A stretch of 64,000 bases of DNA from Bradyrhizobium sp. WD16 (GTDB lineage: Bacteria; Pseudomonadota; Alphaproteobacteria; Rhizobiales; Xanthobacteraceae), in the NCBI RefSeq assembly GCF_024181725.1, contig NZ_CP028908.1:2046001-2110000 (forward strand), written 5' to 3'. The translations under genes were made by a program, and so were the position numbers. The notes beneath the pieces are model-generated. The model was not told the origin of the DNA and did not search any database. It saw only the letters and a program-made list of their open reading frames with translations. Each line of letters starts with the position of its first letter. Position 1 is the stretch's first letter. This document shows, in pieces, positions 17,268 through 27,351 of the stretch.

Positions 17268-17933
17268 TCATGCCTCCACTGTTGTGTCGGCGGCGGTCGG
17301 GCCGACATTCCTGAATTCGCCGGTGGCATCATCGAGCACCGCCAGCGAGCCGTGAGCGACGCCGAAATAGGCGCCATGGAGGTGAAGCTTGCCCCGCTCG
17401 ACGAGGATGCGCACGCAGGGGAAGGTCATCAGGTTCTGCAGGCTGGTGCAGACCGCCCGCTTTTCCAGCCGGGTGATGAAGTCCTGGAACGCCTCGTCGG
17501 CGTGGCGCGGCGATTGTTTCAGCGTCGGCTCGAGCAGCGCCATCCAGCGGCCGATGAAGTCGCCCGGCGACAGCGGGGCGCTGTCCTGGGCGAGTGCCTT
17601 GATGCCGCCGCACTGGGCATGGCCGAGCACCACGATATGCTTGACGCGCAGTACCTGGACCGCGAATTCCAGTGCTGCGGAAACGCCGTGGGCGGCCTCG
17701 TCGGGGGCGTAGGGCGGCACCAGGTTGGCGACATTGCGGACCACGAACAATTCGCCCGGGCCGGCGTCGAAAATGACTTCCGGAGAGACGCGGGAATCGC
17801 AGCAGCCGATCACCATGATCTCCGGCGACTGACCGCGCTCGGCGAGTTCGCGATAGCGGGATTGCTCGGTCGGCAGGCGCTGGGTGGCGAAGCCATGGTA
17901 GCCGGACATGAGCTGCTGCGGAAACGCGGACAT
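17268..17933 (-). CDS. can: Beta-class carbonic anhydrase
   Basis: Zinc enzyme interconverting CO2 and bicarbonate in the cytoplasm, supplying bicarbonate for carboxylases such as acetyl-CoA carboxylase. The 221-residue protein has the zinc and catalytic motifs VIGCCDSRVSPEVIF (Cys, Asp-Arg dyad) and VVLGHAQCGGIKAL (His, Cys), all intact. ELFVVRNVANLVPP is also typical. Single ATG start at 17933. The DUF3551 gene follows immediately. The gene could equally be called cynT; no cyanase gene is nearby, so the housekeeping name is preferred. Confidence 0.95.
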   Translation of the reverse strand: MSAFPQQLMSGYHGFATQRLPTEQSRYRELAERGQSPEIMVIGCCDSRVSPEVIFDAGPGELFVVRNVANLVPPYAPDEAAHGVSAALEFAVQVLRVKHIVVLGHAQCGGIKALAQDSAPLSPGDFIGRWMALLEPTLKQSPRHADEAFQDFITRLEKRAVCTSLQNLMTFPCVRILVERGKLHLHGAYFGVAHGSLAVLDDATGEFRNVGPTAADTTVEA

Positions 17934-18047
17934 GGCGGTCTCCCTGAGAATGTCCCGGCTAAACCACAGGGGGCGTTCAGGGACAAGGCTTTCGCCGGCA
18001 GAGCCGGAATGCTATCGCGGCATCAAACACCGTTCTGGAGGGAACCG

Positions 18048-18926
18048 ATGATCCGCCCACGTCGCAGCCATCTGTTCATGCCGGGTTCCAATGCCCGCGC
18101 GTTGGAGAAAGCGCGCACGCTCGAGGCCGACGGTGTCATCTTCGATCTTGAGGACGCGGTGGCGCCAGACGCCAAGGCGATCGCGCGCAGCCAGATCGCC
18201 GCGACGATTTCAGCCGGCGGTTTCGGTCGGCGCGAACTCATCATCCGCATCAACGGTCTCGACACGCCGTGGTGGGAAGAGGATCTCGCCATGGCCGCGA
18301 AGGCTGCGCCGGACGGCATTCTCGTGCCGAAGATCTCCAGCGTCGAGGATATCGCCGGCGTGAGCGCGCGTCTCGCCGCGCTCGACGCGCCTGACAAGGT
18401 GCGGGTCTGGGCGATGATCGAGACTGCTTTCGCGATCCTGCGCGTCGAGGCCATCTCGGCGACGGCGCACGACGTCGGCAGCCGCCTCGCCGGCTATGTG
18501 ATGGGGCCGAATGACATCGCCCGCGAGACGCGCATCCGCATGGTCAGCGGTCGAGCCACCATGCTACCCTTCTATATCAACTGCATTCTCGCCGCCCACG
18601 CCCACGGTCTCGAGGTTCTCGACGGGCCCTACAGCGATTTCAGCGATGCGGCGGGCTTTGCGGCGGAATGCGATCAGAGCCGCGACATGGGCTTCGACGG
18701 CAAGACGCTGATCCATCCCAGCCAGATCGAGGCCTGCAACGCCGCCTTCACCCCCCCGGAAGCGGAAGTGGCTAAGGCGCGCAGGATCATCGCCGCCTTC
18801 GAGCTGCCGGAGAATGCCGGCCGCGGCGCGATCCAGCTCGACGGCCGCATGGTCGAACGCCTCCATGCCGACATGGCCCGGCGCACGATCGCCATCGCCG
18901 ACGCGATCGCGACGATGCAGGGGTGA
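18048..18926 (+). CDS. HpcH/HpaI aldolase / citrate lyase beta-like CoA ester lyase
   Basis: Mg-dependent C-C lyase of the CitE/malyl-CoA lyase family, 292 residues. Motifs: RSHLFMPGSNARALEKA, GVIFDLEDAV (metal-site acidic residues), RINGLDTPWWEEDL, LVPKISSVEDI, MIETAFAIL, GPNDIARETR and GKTLIHPSQIEACNAAF. No citDFG neighbours exist, so it is not part of a citrate lyase complex; malyl-CoA, citramalyl-CoA or related substrates are more likely. The reading frame is open far upstream but only as antisense to the carbonic anhydrase. ATG at 18048 follows GGAGGGAACCG, a strong ribosome-binding site. Confidence 0.9.
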   Translation: MIRPRRSHLFMPGSNARALEKARTLEADGVIFDLEDAVAPDAKAIARSQIAATISAGGFGRRELIIRINGLDTPWWEEDLAMAAKAAPDGILVPKISSVEDIAGVSARLAALDAPDKVRVWAMIETAFAILRVEAISATAHDVGSRLAGYVMGPNDIARETRIRMVSGRATMLPFYINCILAAHAHGLEVLDGPYSDFSDAAGFAAECDQSRDMGFDGKTLIHPSQIEACNAAFTPPEAEVAKARRIIAAFELPENAGRGAIQLDGRMVERLHADMARRTIAIADAIATMQG

Positions 18927-18947
18927 GGAGGCCGATTCGAGCTCTTC

Positions 18948-18990
18948 TCGGTCATCATGGCCGGGCTTGTCCGGCTTGTCCCGGCGATCT
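18948..18990 (+). repeat. Fragment of the palindromic GGCCGGGCTTGTCC repeat
   Basis: TCATCATGGCCGGGCTTGTCC and a following CTTGTCCCGGCG resemble the left arm of the complete palindrome at 37835-37924, without a partner arm. A decayed or partial copy in the 119-bp gap between convergent genes. Confidence 0.5.
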
Positions 18991-19045
18991 GCGTCTGTCT
19001 CGCTGAATTGTCGTCAAGAGGCGGATGCCGCGACGACGAAACAGG

Positions 19046-19756
19046 TTACGGTTGCTTGATGCCGTAGGCGACGGTGACGACGACACGTAGCGTCTCCTCG
19101 CCAACCGCCACCGGCGCGGCCGTCACCATCGGCGCGCTGAGCCTGCGCTGGTAGGGCATCGGGCCCGCCGTGGTCTCCTCGGTGATGCTGAGCGGCGCGC
19201 CGAGGCTGATGCCGGCGGCCTTGGCCAGCAGTTCCGCCTTGCGCCTTGCATCCGCAATCGCCTGGCCCCTGGCGTCGTCGAGCAGCTTGGAGGCCTGCGA
19301 CACCGAAAACGCGATGCCGCCGATCTCGTTGGCCCCGGCACCGACCAGCGTGTCGATCACCGCCGCGGCCTTGGTCACCTCATGGAGCGTGACCACCACA
19401 TGATTGCTGGCGCGATAGCCGGTGATCTGCACGGGCCCGCCACCGACTCGATTAGGCGCGCTCTGTGGCAGCAGGGACAGCCGTGAGGTCTGCATATCCT
19501 TCTCGGCGACGCCGGCAGCCTTGAGCGCCAGCAGCACCGCGCCCATCGCCTTGTTATTGGCCTCGGCGGCCTCCTTCGCGGTCTTTGCCTCGGTGGCGAC
19601 GCCGCCATCGATCGTGGCGGTGTCGGGTGCGGCCGAAACGGTGGCTTCGCCGGTCACGGTCACCGCCGGTGGCGGTGTTTCGGCCCTGGCCGCGCCGGGC
19701 GTTGCGACGGCGACGGCGGCACAAAGGATAAGCGCACAGCGCATCGGCGATCTCAT
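19046..19756 (-). CDS. SIMPL (DUF541) domain periplasmic protein
   Basis: A 236-residue exported protein. Signal peptide MRSPMRCALILCAAVAVATP ends near ARAETPPP. The SIMPL domain is recognisable from VTVTGEATVSAAPDTATID, the alternating segment EANNKAMGAVLLALKAAGV, MQTSRLSLLPQ, the YRASNHVVVTLHEV strand, and the region AIADARRKAELLAKAAGISLG. Family members are periplasmic or outer-membrane associated and the molecular function is not settled. Its start overlaps the stop of the preceding gene by 4 bp (ATGA), so the two are translationally coupled. Confidence 0.88.
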   Translation of the reverse strand: MRSPMRCALILCAAVAVATPGAARAETPPPAVTVTGEATVSAAPDTATIDGGVATEAKTAKEAAEANNKAMGAVLLALKAAGVAEKDMQTSRLSLLPQSAPNRVGGGPVQITGYRASNHVVVTLHEVTKAAAVIDTLVGAGANEIGGIAFSVSQASKLLDDARGQAIADARRKAELLAKAAGISLGAPLSITEETTAGPMPYQRRLSAPMVTAAPVAVGEETLRVVVTVAYGIKQP

Positions 19757-20529
19757 TTCAGTGGCACGAAAACGTTGATGACCAGCTTGTCTTCTTCGGT
19801 CTTCAGCGGATCGGTGACGTATTCCTCGATGAAGGTGTCCTTGGCTTCCAGCTTGCGGTCGTCGAGATGATTGGTGATGGCCTCATAGGTATTGTCCATG
19901 TTGTCGTAGGAGCCGCGATGGACGAATTTCAGCGCCTTGCCCTCGGGTGACTTGATCACCGTGATGGTCTTCGGCGGCGATTTCGGCTCCTGGTCCACCG
20001 GGATCTCGGCCTGGAAGGTAAAGCCGGTGTCGTCGGTGGAGGTGTAGACGATCATCTGCGGCCCGGCCGGCCTGATGCCCTGCTTGTCGAGAAAGGCGCC
20101 GAGGCTCTTGAGCGTGTCGACGAGGGTGTCGAAAGCGGAATCCCAGTTGGCTGTCCCCTTCATCGCCACCACGGTCTTGGCGGTGAGGGTCGTTTCCTCC
20201 CCGAACGGGTCGGCGGTCTGCACCTTCTGGTCGGCAGGCGGCGGGGTCTGGGCGGTGGCCGGCGGCGTCGGGGCGGGCGTGGCTGGGGTGCCGGCTGCGG
20301 CTGCCGGCGGCGCAGCCGCCTTGTCGGAACCGACGGGCGCGGGGGTGGCGGCTGGCGGGGTGGCCGGGGCCGGCGTCGCACTCGGGGCCTGGCCCTGGGC
20401 GGGTGCCGGCGTGGTCACGGGCGCCGGCGCCTGGGCCAGGGCGGGCGGCACGGCGGCGGTCAGGGGCAGGGCCAGCGCGGCGGCAGTCAGGGGCATGGTG
20501 GCAAGGCGAAGAAGGCGGGCGCGGCGCAT
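19753..20529 (-). CDS. Exported protein with GyrI-like effector-binding domain
   Basis: A 258-residue protein with an N-terminal signal sequence (RLATMPLTAAALALPLTAAV) and a long Pro/Ala-rich linker to about residue 105. The C-terminal domain contains GTANWDSAFDTLVDTLKSLG, IVYTSTDDTGFTFQAEIPVD, ALKFVHRGSYDNMDNTYEAI and EEYVTDPLKTEEDKLVINVF. This resembles the GyrI/AraC-effector SOUL-like fold that binds small hydrophobic molecules. It lacks a DNA-binding domain. It is translationally coupled to the SIMPL gene. A periplasmic ligand-binding or stress role is inference. Confidence 0.75.
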   Translation of the reverse strand: MRRARLLRLATMPLTAAALALPLTAAVPPALAQAPAPVTTPAPAQGQAPSATPAPATPPAATPAPVGSDKAAAPPAAAAGTPATPAPTPPATAQTPPPADQKVQTADPFGEETTLTAKTVVAMKGTANWDSAFDTLVDTLKSLGAFLDKQGIRPAGPQMIVYTSTDDTGFTFQAEIPVDQEPKSPPKTITVIKSPEGKALKFVHRGSYDNMDNTYEAITNHLDDRKLEAKDTFIEEYVTDPLKTEEDKLVINVFVPLK

Positions 20530-20755
20530 GTACTGAAGTCTCCCCAGTCTCGATCAGGCGGGCGCGACCCTATCACGCAGTCCCCGCATTGGCTCAAGGG
20601 GAGACATCTCACTCCATCATGGCGGCAACATGCCGGCGCATGCCGCTCTGGCCAATTCGCAGCGATTGGCCATATAAGGCCGCAACGGATGCCGGCCTGA
20701 CCGAAAAACGGGCAGCTTCGTCACAACTTCCGGGACAGGATCTTCGGGACTGCCG

Positions 20756-21616
20756 ATGAGCGCACTCGCCAACCACGCCTATGCCAAGATGAACGGGATC
20801 GGCAACGAGATCGTCGTCGTCGATCTGCGCGACGGCGCAGGCGTCGTCACGCCGGCGGAGGCGCGGGCCGTGGCCGGGCCGCTGCCCTATGACCAGCTGA
20901 TGGTGTTGCAGCAACCCCAGGTGCCGGGCACCGAGGCTTTCATCCGTATCTACAACAATGACGGGTCGGAGGCCGCGGCCTGCGGCAATGGCATGCGCTG
21001 CGTGGCGCGGCGGGTGTTCGAATCAAGCGGCAAGCGCGCGCTGACCTTCGAGACCAGGGCCGGCCTGCTCGATTGCTGGCAGCCCGAAGACGGTCTCTAT
21101 ACGGTGGATATGGGCGCGCCGAAGTTCGGCTGGCAGGACATCCCGCTCGCCGAGGAATTCCGCGACACCCGTGCGATCGAACTTCAGATCGGACCGATCG
21201 ATGCGCCGGTGCTGCACACCCCGTCAGTGGTGAGCATGGGCAATCCCCATGCGATCTTCTGGGTCGACGACGTCAACGCCTACGACCTCGGCCGCTTCGG
21301 CCCGCTGCTCGAGAACCATCCGATTTTTCCCGAGCGCGCCAACATCACTCTGGCCCATATCGTCGATCGCGATCACATCACCATGCGCACCTGGGAGCGC
21401 GGCGTCGGGCTGACGCGGGCCTGCGGCTCCGCCGCCTGCGCCACCGCGGTGGCGGCGGCGCGGCTGCGCCGCACCAACCGCAAGGTGAACGTAACCTTGC
21501 CGGGCGGCGATCTGGCGATCGAATGGCGCGACGGCGACGACCATGTGCTGATGACCGGCCCGGCCGAGCTCGAATTCGAAGGCCGTTTCGATCCGGCGCT
21601 GTTCGCCGGTCTGTGA
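20756..21616 (+). CDS. dapF: Diaminopimelate epimerase
   Basis: Converts LL- to meso-diaminopimelate, the last-but-one step of lysine synthesis and the source of the peptidoglycan crosslinking residue. The 286-residue protein has both catalytic cysteine motifs, [14 protein letters not shown] and [13 protein letters not shown]. Also typical are [19 protein letters not shown] at the start and [13 protein letters not shown]. Start ATG at 20756 follows CGGGACAGGATC. mtaB follows after 61 bp, an arrangement common in Rhizobiales (dapF-mtaB-ftsY), suggesting co-transcription. Confidence 0.96.
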   Translation: MSALANHAYAKMNGIGNEIVVVDLRDGAGVVTPAEARAVAGPLPYDQLMVLQQPQVPGTEAFIRIYNNDGSEAAACGNGMRCVARRVFESSGKRALTFETRAGLLDCWQPEDGLYTVDMGAPKFGWQDIPLAEEFRDTRAIELQIGPIDAPVLHTPSVVSMGNPHAIFWVDDVNAYDLGRFGPLLENHPIFPERANITLAHIVDRDHITMRTWERGVGLTRACGSAACATAVAAARLRRTNRKVNVTLPGGDLAIEWRDGDDHVLMTGPAELEFEGRFDPALFAGL

Positions 21617-21677
21617 TGGGCGACACGACACGTCGCCACGCCAGGATGACGGAGCGACGCCAGCGGACAGCAGGGCC

Positions 21678-22946
<1,269 letters not shown>

Positions 22947-22954
22947 TTGTTGGC

Positions 22955-23012
22955 GCCCCTCATCCGGAGCGCTGACGCGCTCCGACCTCTCGCCGCTTGC
23001 GCGCGGCGAGGG
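22955..23012. repeat. RIME-like paired palindromes between convergent genes
   Basis: Two perfect hairpins in tandem: CGGAGCGC-TGAC-GCGCTCCG (22965-22984) and CTCGCCGC-TTGCGC-GCGGCGAG (22989-23010), preceded by GCCCCTCATC. The CCCTCATCCG lead and the double hairpin recall the RIME elements of Rhizobiales. It sits between the 3' ends of mtaB and the RluA gene and may act as a transcription end without U-tracts. Confidence 0.55.
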
Positions 23013-23026
23013 ACGCGGCGCAATCT

Positions 23027-23743
23027 TCACGCTTGCCCGGTCCATCCGCAGGCCTTCAGCCGTTCCTGCAGATGCGGCGGCACCGGCGCGGTGACGCACA
23101 CCGGCGGCTTGTTCTTCGACAGCGGCACGACGATCTCGCGCGCATGCAGATGCAGCGAAGGCTCGCCGAAGCGCGGGCCGTTGCCATAGATGTTGTCGCC
23201 GACGATCGGCCAGCCCATGGCGGCGCAATGGACCCGCAACTGGTGGGTGCGGCCGGTGACCGGCTCGAGTGCGAGCCAGGCCAGCGGTTCGCCCGCTGCG
23301 CCGTGGCCGCGGCCGAGCACGCGCCAGCGTGACAGCGACGGCAGTCCTGCCGGATCGACCTTCTGCCACCAGCCGCGGTCGGCGCTGCGCGGGGCAAGCG
23401 GCAGGTTGATCTCGCCGCTGTCCTCCGCCGGGCCGCCTTCGACCACCGCCCAATAGGTCTTGTCGACCTTGCTGTGCTTGAAAAGCAGTCCAAGGGTTGC
23501 CGTCGCCTTGCAATGGCGACCGAGCACGAGGCAGCCGGAGGTGTCGCGGTCGAGCCGATGCGCCAGCGCCGGCGGCCGCGGCAGGCCGAAACGCAAGGCG
23601 TCGAAGGAGGCTTCCAGATTGGGACCGCCCTTCGGCCCGCGATGCACCGGAATGCCGGCCGGCTTGTCGATGACCAGCATCAGGCCGTCGCGGTGCAGGA
23701 CACGGGCGAGCATCTCGTCGGCGGTCGGTTGCGGCGTATCCAT
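23027..23743 (-). CDS. RluA-family 23S rRNA/tRNA pseudouridine synthase
   Basis: Isomerises uridine to pseudouridine in RNA. The 238-residue protein carries the catalytic motif LAHRLDRDTSGCLVLG with the aspartate nucleophile, VIDKPAGIPVHRGP at the N terminus, the KTYWAVVEG strand, and the RTHQLRVHCAAMGWPIVGD motif. It lacks an N-terminal S4 domain, like the short RluA and TruC-type enzymes, so the exact target base is not predictable. ATG at 23743 is the start; the longer upstream frame is Arg-rich noise. It is convergent with mtaB and divergent from ftsY. Confidence 0.9.
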   Translation of the reverse strand: MDTPQPTADEMLARVLHRDGLMLVIDKPAGIPVHRGPKGGPNLEASFDALRFGLPRPPALAHRLDRDTSGCLVLGRHCKATATLGLLFKHSKVDKTYWAVVEGGPAEDSGEINLPLAPRSADRGWWQKVDPAGLPSLSRWRVLGRGHGAAGEPLAWLALEPVTGRTHQLRVHCAAMGWPIVGDNIYGNGPRFGEPSLHLHAREIVVPLSKNKPPVCVTAPVPPHLQERLKACGWTGQA

Positions 23744-23842
23744 GAGCGAATGGTGACTTTCGTTTCCCGGCCGGACCCGTTAACACAGGGCCGGCGGCGG
23801 GACCCCTCCCGACCGCGATCGGCCGGAACCTGCGATCTTCTT

Positions 23843-24787
23843 ATGAGCGACAGCGCCGCGGAACAACCCAAACAGAGCTGGTGGCGACGCCTGTCCAGCG
23901 GGCTCAAGCGTACCTCGGCCTCGCTTGGCTCGGCGGTGGCGGATCTCGTCACCAAGCGCAAGCTCGACCGCGCCATGGTCGAGGACATCGAGGACGTGCT
24001 GTTGCGCGCCGATCTGGGCACCGAGGTGGCGGCGCGGATCGCCTCGGCCGTCGGTCACGGTCGCTACGACAAGTCGATCTCGGCCGACGAAGTCAAGGCG
24101 GTGGTCGCCGAGGAAGTCGAGAAAGTGCTGGCGCCGGTGGCGCGGCCGCTCGAAATCGACGCGGCCAAGAAGCCCTTCGTCATCCTCATGGTTGGCGTCA
24201 ACGGCTCCGGCAAGACCACCACCATCGGCAAGCTGGCGGCGAAATTCACCGCCGAAGGCCGCAGCGTCATGCTTGCCGCCGGCGATACCTTCCGTGCCGC
24301 GGCGATCGAGCAGCTCAAGGTCTGGGGCGAGCGCACCAGGGCGCCGGTGGTGGCGCGCAGCCAGGGTTCCGACGCCGCCGGCCTCGCCTTCGATGCGCTC
24401 AGCACTGCGACGGCAGAAGGCCGCGACGTGCTGCTGATCGATACCGCCGGCCGGCTGCAGAACAAGGCCGAGCTGATGACCGAACTGGAGAAGGTGGTGC
24501 GCGTGCTGCGCAAGCTCGACGCCTCGGCGCCCCATGCGGTGCTTCTGGTGCTCGACGCCACTGTCGGCCAGAACGCGCTGTCGCAGGTCGACGCCTTCGG
24601 CAAGACCGCTGGCGTCACCGGCCTCGTCATGACGAAGCTGGACGGCACCGCGCGTGGCGGCATTCTGGTGGCGCTCGCCGAGAAGTATCGCCTGCCGGTT
24701 CATTTCGTCGGTGTCGGCGAAAGCATCGACGATCTCGCTCCCTTCACCGCCGGTGATTTCGCCCGCGCCATCGCGGGGATCGAGTGA
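23843..24787 (+). CDS. ftsY: Signal recognition particle receptor FtsY
   Basis: Membrane-associated SRP-GTPase that receives ribosome-nascent-chain-SRP complexes for cotranslational insertion. The 314-residue protein is essentially the NG domain: an N-terminal helical part with WWRRLSSGLKRT, then G1 VNGSGKTTTIGKLA, AAGDTFRAAAIEQL, DTAGRLQNKAELM, TKLDGTARGG and VGVGESIDDLAPF. It lacks a long acidic A domain, as in other alphaproteobacteria. The frame is open upstream, but ATG at 23843 gives the conserved start. yciB follows after 48 bp. Confidence 0.96.
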   Translation: MSDSAAEQPKQSWWRRLSSGLKRTSASLGSAVADLVTKRKLDRAMVEDIEDVLLRADLGTEVAARIASAVGHGRYDKSISADEVKAVVAEEVEKVLAPVARPLEIDAAKKPFVILMVGVNGSGKTTTIGKLAAKFTAEGRSVMLAAGDTFRAAAIEQLKVWGERTRAPVVARSQGSDAAGLAFDALSTATAEGRDVLLIDTAGRLQNKAELMTELEKVVRVLRKLDASAPHAVLLVLDATVGQNALSQVDAFGKTAGVTGLVMTKLDGTARGGILVALAEKYRLPVHFVGVGESIDDLAPFTAGDFARAIAGIE

Positions 24788-24835
24788 GGGCCGTGGGCGG
24801 CCCATCCCGTGAACCGCCATCAACCCGGACAAAAG

Positions 24836-25459
24836 ATGAAGACATTCTCATCCGTCAGCGACCGCAAAGTCCCGCATCCGCTGTTCAAGCTCGCCACCGA
24901 ACTCGGTCCTCTGGTGGTGTTCTTCATTGCCAATGCCAAAGGTAATTTGTTCATCGCCACCGCGGCATTCATGGTCGCGGTGGTCGCGGCCATGGCGGTG
25001 TCCTATGTGGTGACCCGGCATGTGCCGATCATGGCGATCGTTTCGGGCATCATCGTGCTGGTGTTCGGCACCCTCACCCTGGTGCTGCACGACGAGACCT
25101 TCATCAAGATCAAGCCGACCATCATCTACGGGCTGTTCGGCGCGATCCTCGGCGGCGGGCTTTTCTTCAACCGCTCCTTCATCGCCGTCCTGTTCGATCA
25201 GATGTTCAACCTGACGCCGGTCGGCTGGCGGCAGCTGACGTTACGCTGGGCGCTGTTCTTCGTCTTCATGGCGTTGCTCAACGAAGCGATCTGGCGCACC
25301 CAGAGCACCGATTTCTGGGTCGGCTTCAAGGCCTTCGGAGTGATTCCGCTGACCATGATCTTCGCCATGGCGCAAATGCCGCTGATCAAGCGCTACCATC
25401 TCGAGCCGAACACCGCCGACATGTCGGACAGTGAGCGCGGCGATATCGGGAACGCTTGA
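24836..25459 (+). CDS. yciB: Septation protein A / intracellular septation protein YciB
   Basis: Inner-membrane protein of the YciB/IspZ family linked to cell division and envelope synthesis. About 207 residues with five or six hydrophobic helices. Characteristic segments are [58 protein letters not shown] and [23 protein letters not shown] at 24809 could start the protein 9 residues earlier; the ATG at 24836 is preferred. It lies directly after ftsY, the usual Rhizobiales order. The C-terminal tail after KRYHLEP is variable and polar. Confidence 0.92.
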   Translation: MKTFSSVSDRKVPHPLFKLATELGPLVVFFIANAKGNLFIATAAFMVAVVAAMAVSYVVTRHVPIMAIVSGIIVLVFGTLTLVLHDETFIKIKPTIIYGLFGAILGGGLFFNRSFIAVLFDQMFNLTPVGWRQLTLRWALFFVFMALLNEAIWRTQSTDFWVGFKAFGVIPLTMIFAMAQMPLIKRYHLEPNTADMSDSERGDIGNA

Positions 25460-25540
25460 AGCGGCAACACTTGACCGGCGCGGGCGCGGTCCCCAGATTC
25501 GTTTCAACGCCAGTTCCACCCCCACCGAGAAGCCGAACCC

Positions 25541-26791
25541 ATGGATGCCAAAGCGCCCGCCGCCCTCAGTCACGAGACCCGGCTCGACCGCCTCGCCGAA
25601 ATCGCCGTCAAGGTGGGCCTGAGGCTGCAGCGCGGCCAGGAGGTGGTGATGACCGCGCCGATCGAGGCGCTGCCGCTGGTGCGGCGGATCACGGCACACG
25701 CCTACAAGGAAGGCGCCTCGCTGGTCACCACGCTCTATGGCGACGACGAGGCGACATTGTCGCGCTTCCGCTATGCCGATGATGCCACTTTCGATCGCGC
25801 CAGCGGCTGGCTCTATGACGCGATGGCGGCGGCCTTCAACAAGGGCGCGGCGCGGCTCGCGATCTCCGGCGAGGATCCGTCGCTGCTCTCAGGCCAGGAT
25901 GCCGAGAAGGTGGCGCGCGCCAATCGCGCCCGGTCGGCGGCCTACAAACCGGCGCTCGAGGCCATCGTCAATTTCAACATCAACTGGAGCATTGTCTCCT
26001 ATGCGACGCCGGCCTGGGCCAAGGCGGTCTTCCCCAACGATCCGCCCGAGGTCGCCCAGGCCAAGTTGTGGGACGCGCTGTTCAAGGCCTCGCGGGTCGA
26101 CGGTGACGACCCCATCGCCGGCTGGCATCGGCACAATGCGGCGCTCAAGGCGCGCACCGACTTCCTCAACGACAAGCGCTATGCCGCGCTGCGCTTCCGC
26201 GGGCCGGGCACCGATCTCACCGTCGGCCTCGCCGACGATCACTGGTGGGAGGGCGGCGCCTCGCTCGCCAGGAACGGCGTGATCTGCAACGCCAATATCC
26301 CGACCGAGGAGGTCTTCACCACACCGCACCGGTTGCATGTGGACGGTACCGTGCGCAGCACCAAGCCGCTGTCCTACCAGGGCACGCTGATCGAGGACAT
26401 TGCGGTCCGTTTCGCCGAGGGCAAGATCGTCGATGCCAGTGCGAAGCGCGGCATCGAGGTCCTCAACAAGGTGCTGTCGACCGACGAGGGGGCGCGGCGT
26501 CTCGGCGAGGTGGCGCTGGTGCCGCATTCCTCGCCGATCTCCCACAGTGGCATCCTGTTCTTCAACACGCTGTTCGACGAGAACGCTGCGAGCCATATCG
26601 CGCTCGGCCAGGCCTACAGCAAATGCATCCGTGACGGTGGCTCACTGACGCCGCAACAACTCACGGAGAAGGGCGCGAACACCAGCCTGATCCACATCGA
26701 CTGGATGATCGGCTCGGGCGAGATCGACGTCGACGGCGTCCGCGCCGATGGCGGCGTCGAGCCCCTGATGCGCAAGGGCGAGTGGGCGTAA
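25541..26791 (+). CDS. M29 family (thermophilic) metallo-aminopeptidase
   Basis: Cytoplasmic dinuclear-metal aminopeptidase of 416 residues that removes N-terminal amino acids from peptides. The metal-ligand region is intact: CNANIPTEEVFTTPHRLHVDG (first glutamate), LGEVALVPHSSPISHSG (second glutamate and histidine), FFNTLFDENAASHIALG (histidine), and LIHIDWMIGSGEIDVDG (aspartate). The N-terminal domain has VKVGLRLQRGQEVVMTAPIE. It is 81 bp downstream of yciB. The family (AmpS/PepS/AmpT) has broad specificity, so the substrate is not assigned. Confidence 0.92.
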   Translation: MDAKAPAALSHETRLDRLAEIAVKVGLRLQRGQEVVMTAPIEALPLVRRITAHAYKEGASLVTTLYGDDEATLSRFRYADDATFDRASGWLYDAMAAAFNKGAARLAISGEDPSLLSGQDAEKVARANRARSAAYKPALEAIVNFNINWSIVSYATPAWAKAVFPNDPPEVAQAKLWDALFKASRVDGDDPIAGWHRHNAALKARTDFLNDKRYAALRFRGPGTDLTVGLADDHWWEGGASLARNGVICNANIPTEEVFTTPHRLHVDGTVRSTKPLSYQGTLIEDIAVRFAEGKIVDASAKRGIEVLNKVLSTDEGARRLGEVALVPHSSPISHSGILFFNTLFDENAASHIALGQAYSKCIRDGGSLTPQQLTEKGANTSLIHIDWMIGSGEIDVDGVRADGGVEPLMRKGEWA

Positions 26792-26861
26792 GGCGGCTTC
26801 TCGGCGGCGTCTGCGCGGCGCTCCTGGTTGTCGTCGCGCGGTTGCGGCTGCAATCAGCCTG

Positions 26862-27239
26862 TCACCCCTTCTCCGCTTCGCCGCCGGCATCGAGCCAGCC
26901 CTTGAAGCCGCCGAGGTTGTAGACATTGCCGTAACCCATCTCCTTGAGCGTCTTGCCGACCAGGGCGGAGCGGCCGCCGGAGGCGCAATAGGTCACGACG
27001 GTCTTGGCGCGGTCGAAGGCGGCGTCGTGCAGTGGCGAGTTCGGGTCGGCACGGAATTCCACGAGGCCGCGCGGCACTGCGACCGCGCCGGGAACCTTCC
27101 CGGAGGCCGCCACCTCGGCTGGCTCGCGCACGTCGAGAAACACCACGTCGGGGCGCCCAACCAGGCTCTTGGCCTCTTGTGGGCTGATCCGGGGCACCTG
27201 GGCGTCGGCTTCGGCGATCATGGCCTGGACAGTCTTCAT
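26862..27239 (-). CDS. Rhodanese-like domain protein
   Basis: A 125-residue single-domain sulfurtransferase. It reads ISPQEAKSLVGRPDVVFLDVREPAEV, GKVPGAVAVPRGLVEF, and the active-site loop VVTYCASGGRSALVGKTL with the sulfur-carrying cysteine, ending in NVYNLGGFKGWLDAGG. The active-site loop CASGGRS is rhodanese-like, not phosphatase-like. The ATG at 27239 is preceded by AGGGAACACCG and gives the domain length; upstream codons overlap a repeat. The gene is convergent with the aminopeptidase. Physiological sulfur donor or acceptor unknown. Confidence 0.9.
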   Translation of the reverse strand: MKTVQAMIAEADAQVPRISPQEAKSLVGRPDVVFLDVREPAEVAASGKVPGAVAVPRGLVEFRADPNSPLHDAAFDRAKTVVTYCASGGRSALVGKTLKEMGYGNVYNLGGFKGWLDAGGEAEKG

Positions 27240-27273
27240 CGGTGTTCCCTCCTGCATCTGACGCATCCGCATT

Positions 27274-27312
27274 AGAGCATGAACCGGAAAAGCGGGCACC
27301 CGGTTTTCCGGT
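27274..27312. repeat. Rhizobiales intergenic palindrome (AGAGCATGANCCGGAAAA type)
   Basis: The stretch contains TTAGAGCATGAACCGGAAAA and a hairpin ACCGGAAAA (27283-27291)...TTTTCCGGT (27304-27312) with an inner CGGG-CA-CCCG stem. This is a truncated copy of a palindrome very common between genes in Rhizobiales (recalled, not searched). It lies between the end of the sortase gene and the start of the rhodanese gene and could also act as a terminator. Confidence 0.6.
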
Positions 27313-27351
27313 GAAGGTCGGGCTCGATCGGCGGGACTGGGGGAAACCGGC

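Noticed and set aside
17130-18047. Upstream extension of the CitE-like lyase frame
   Set aside because: Antisense to carbonic anhydrase; a strong ribosome-binding site precedes ATG 18048, which matches the family start.
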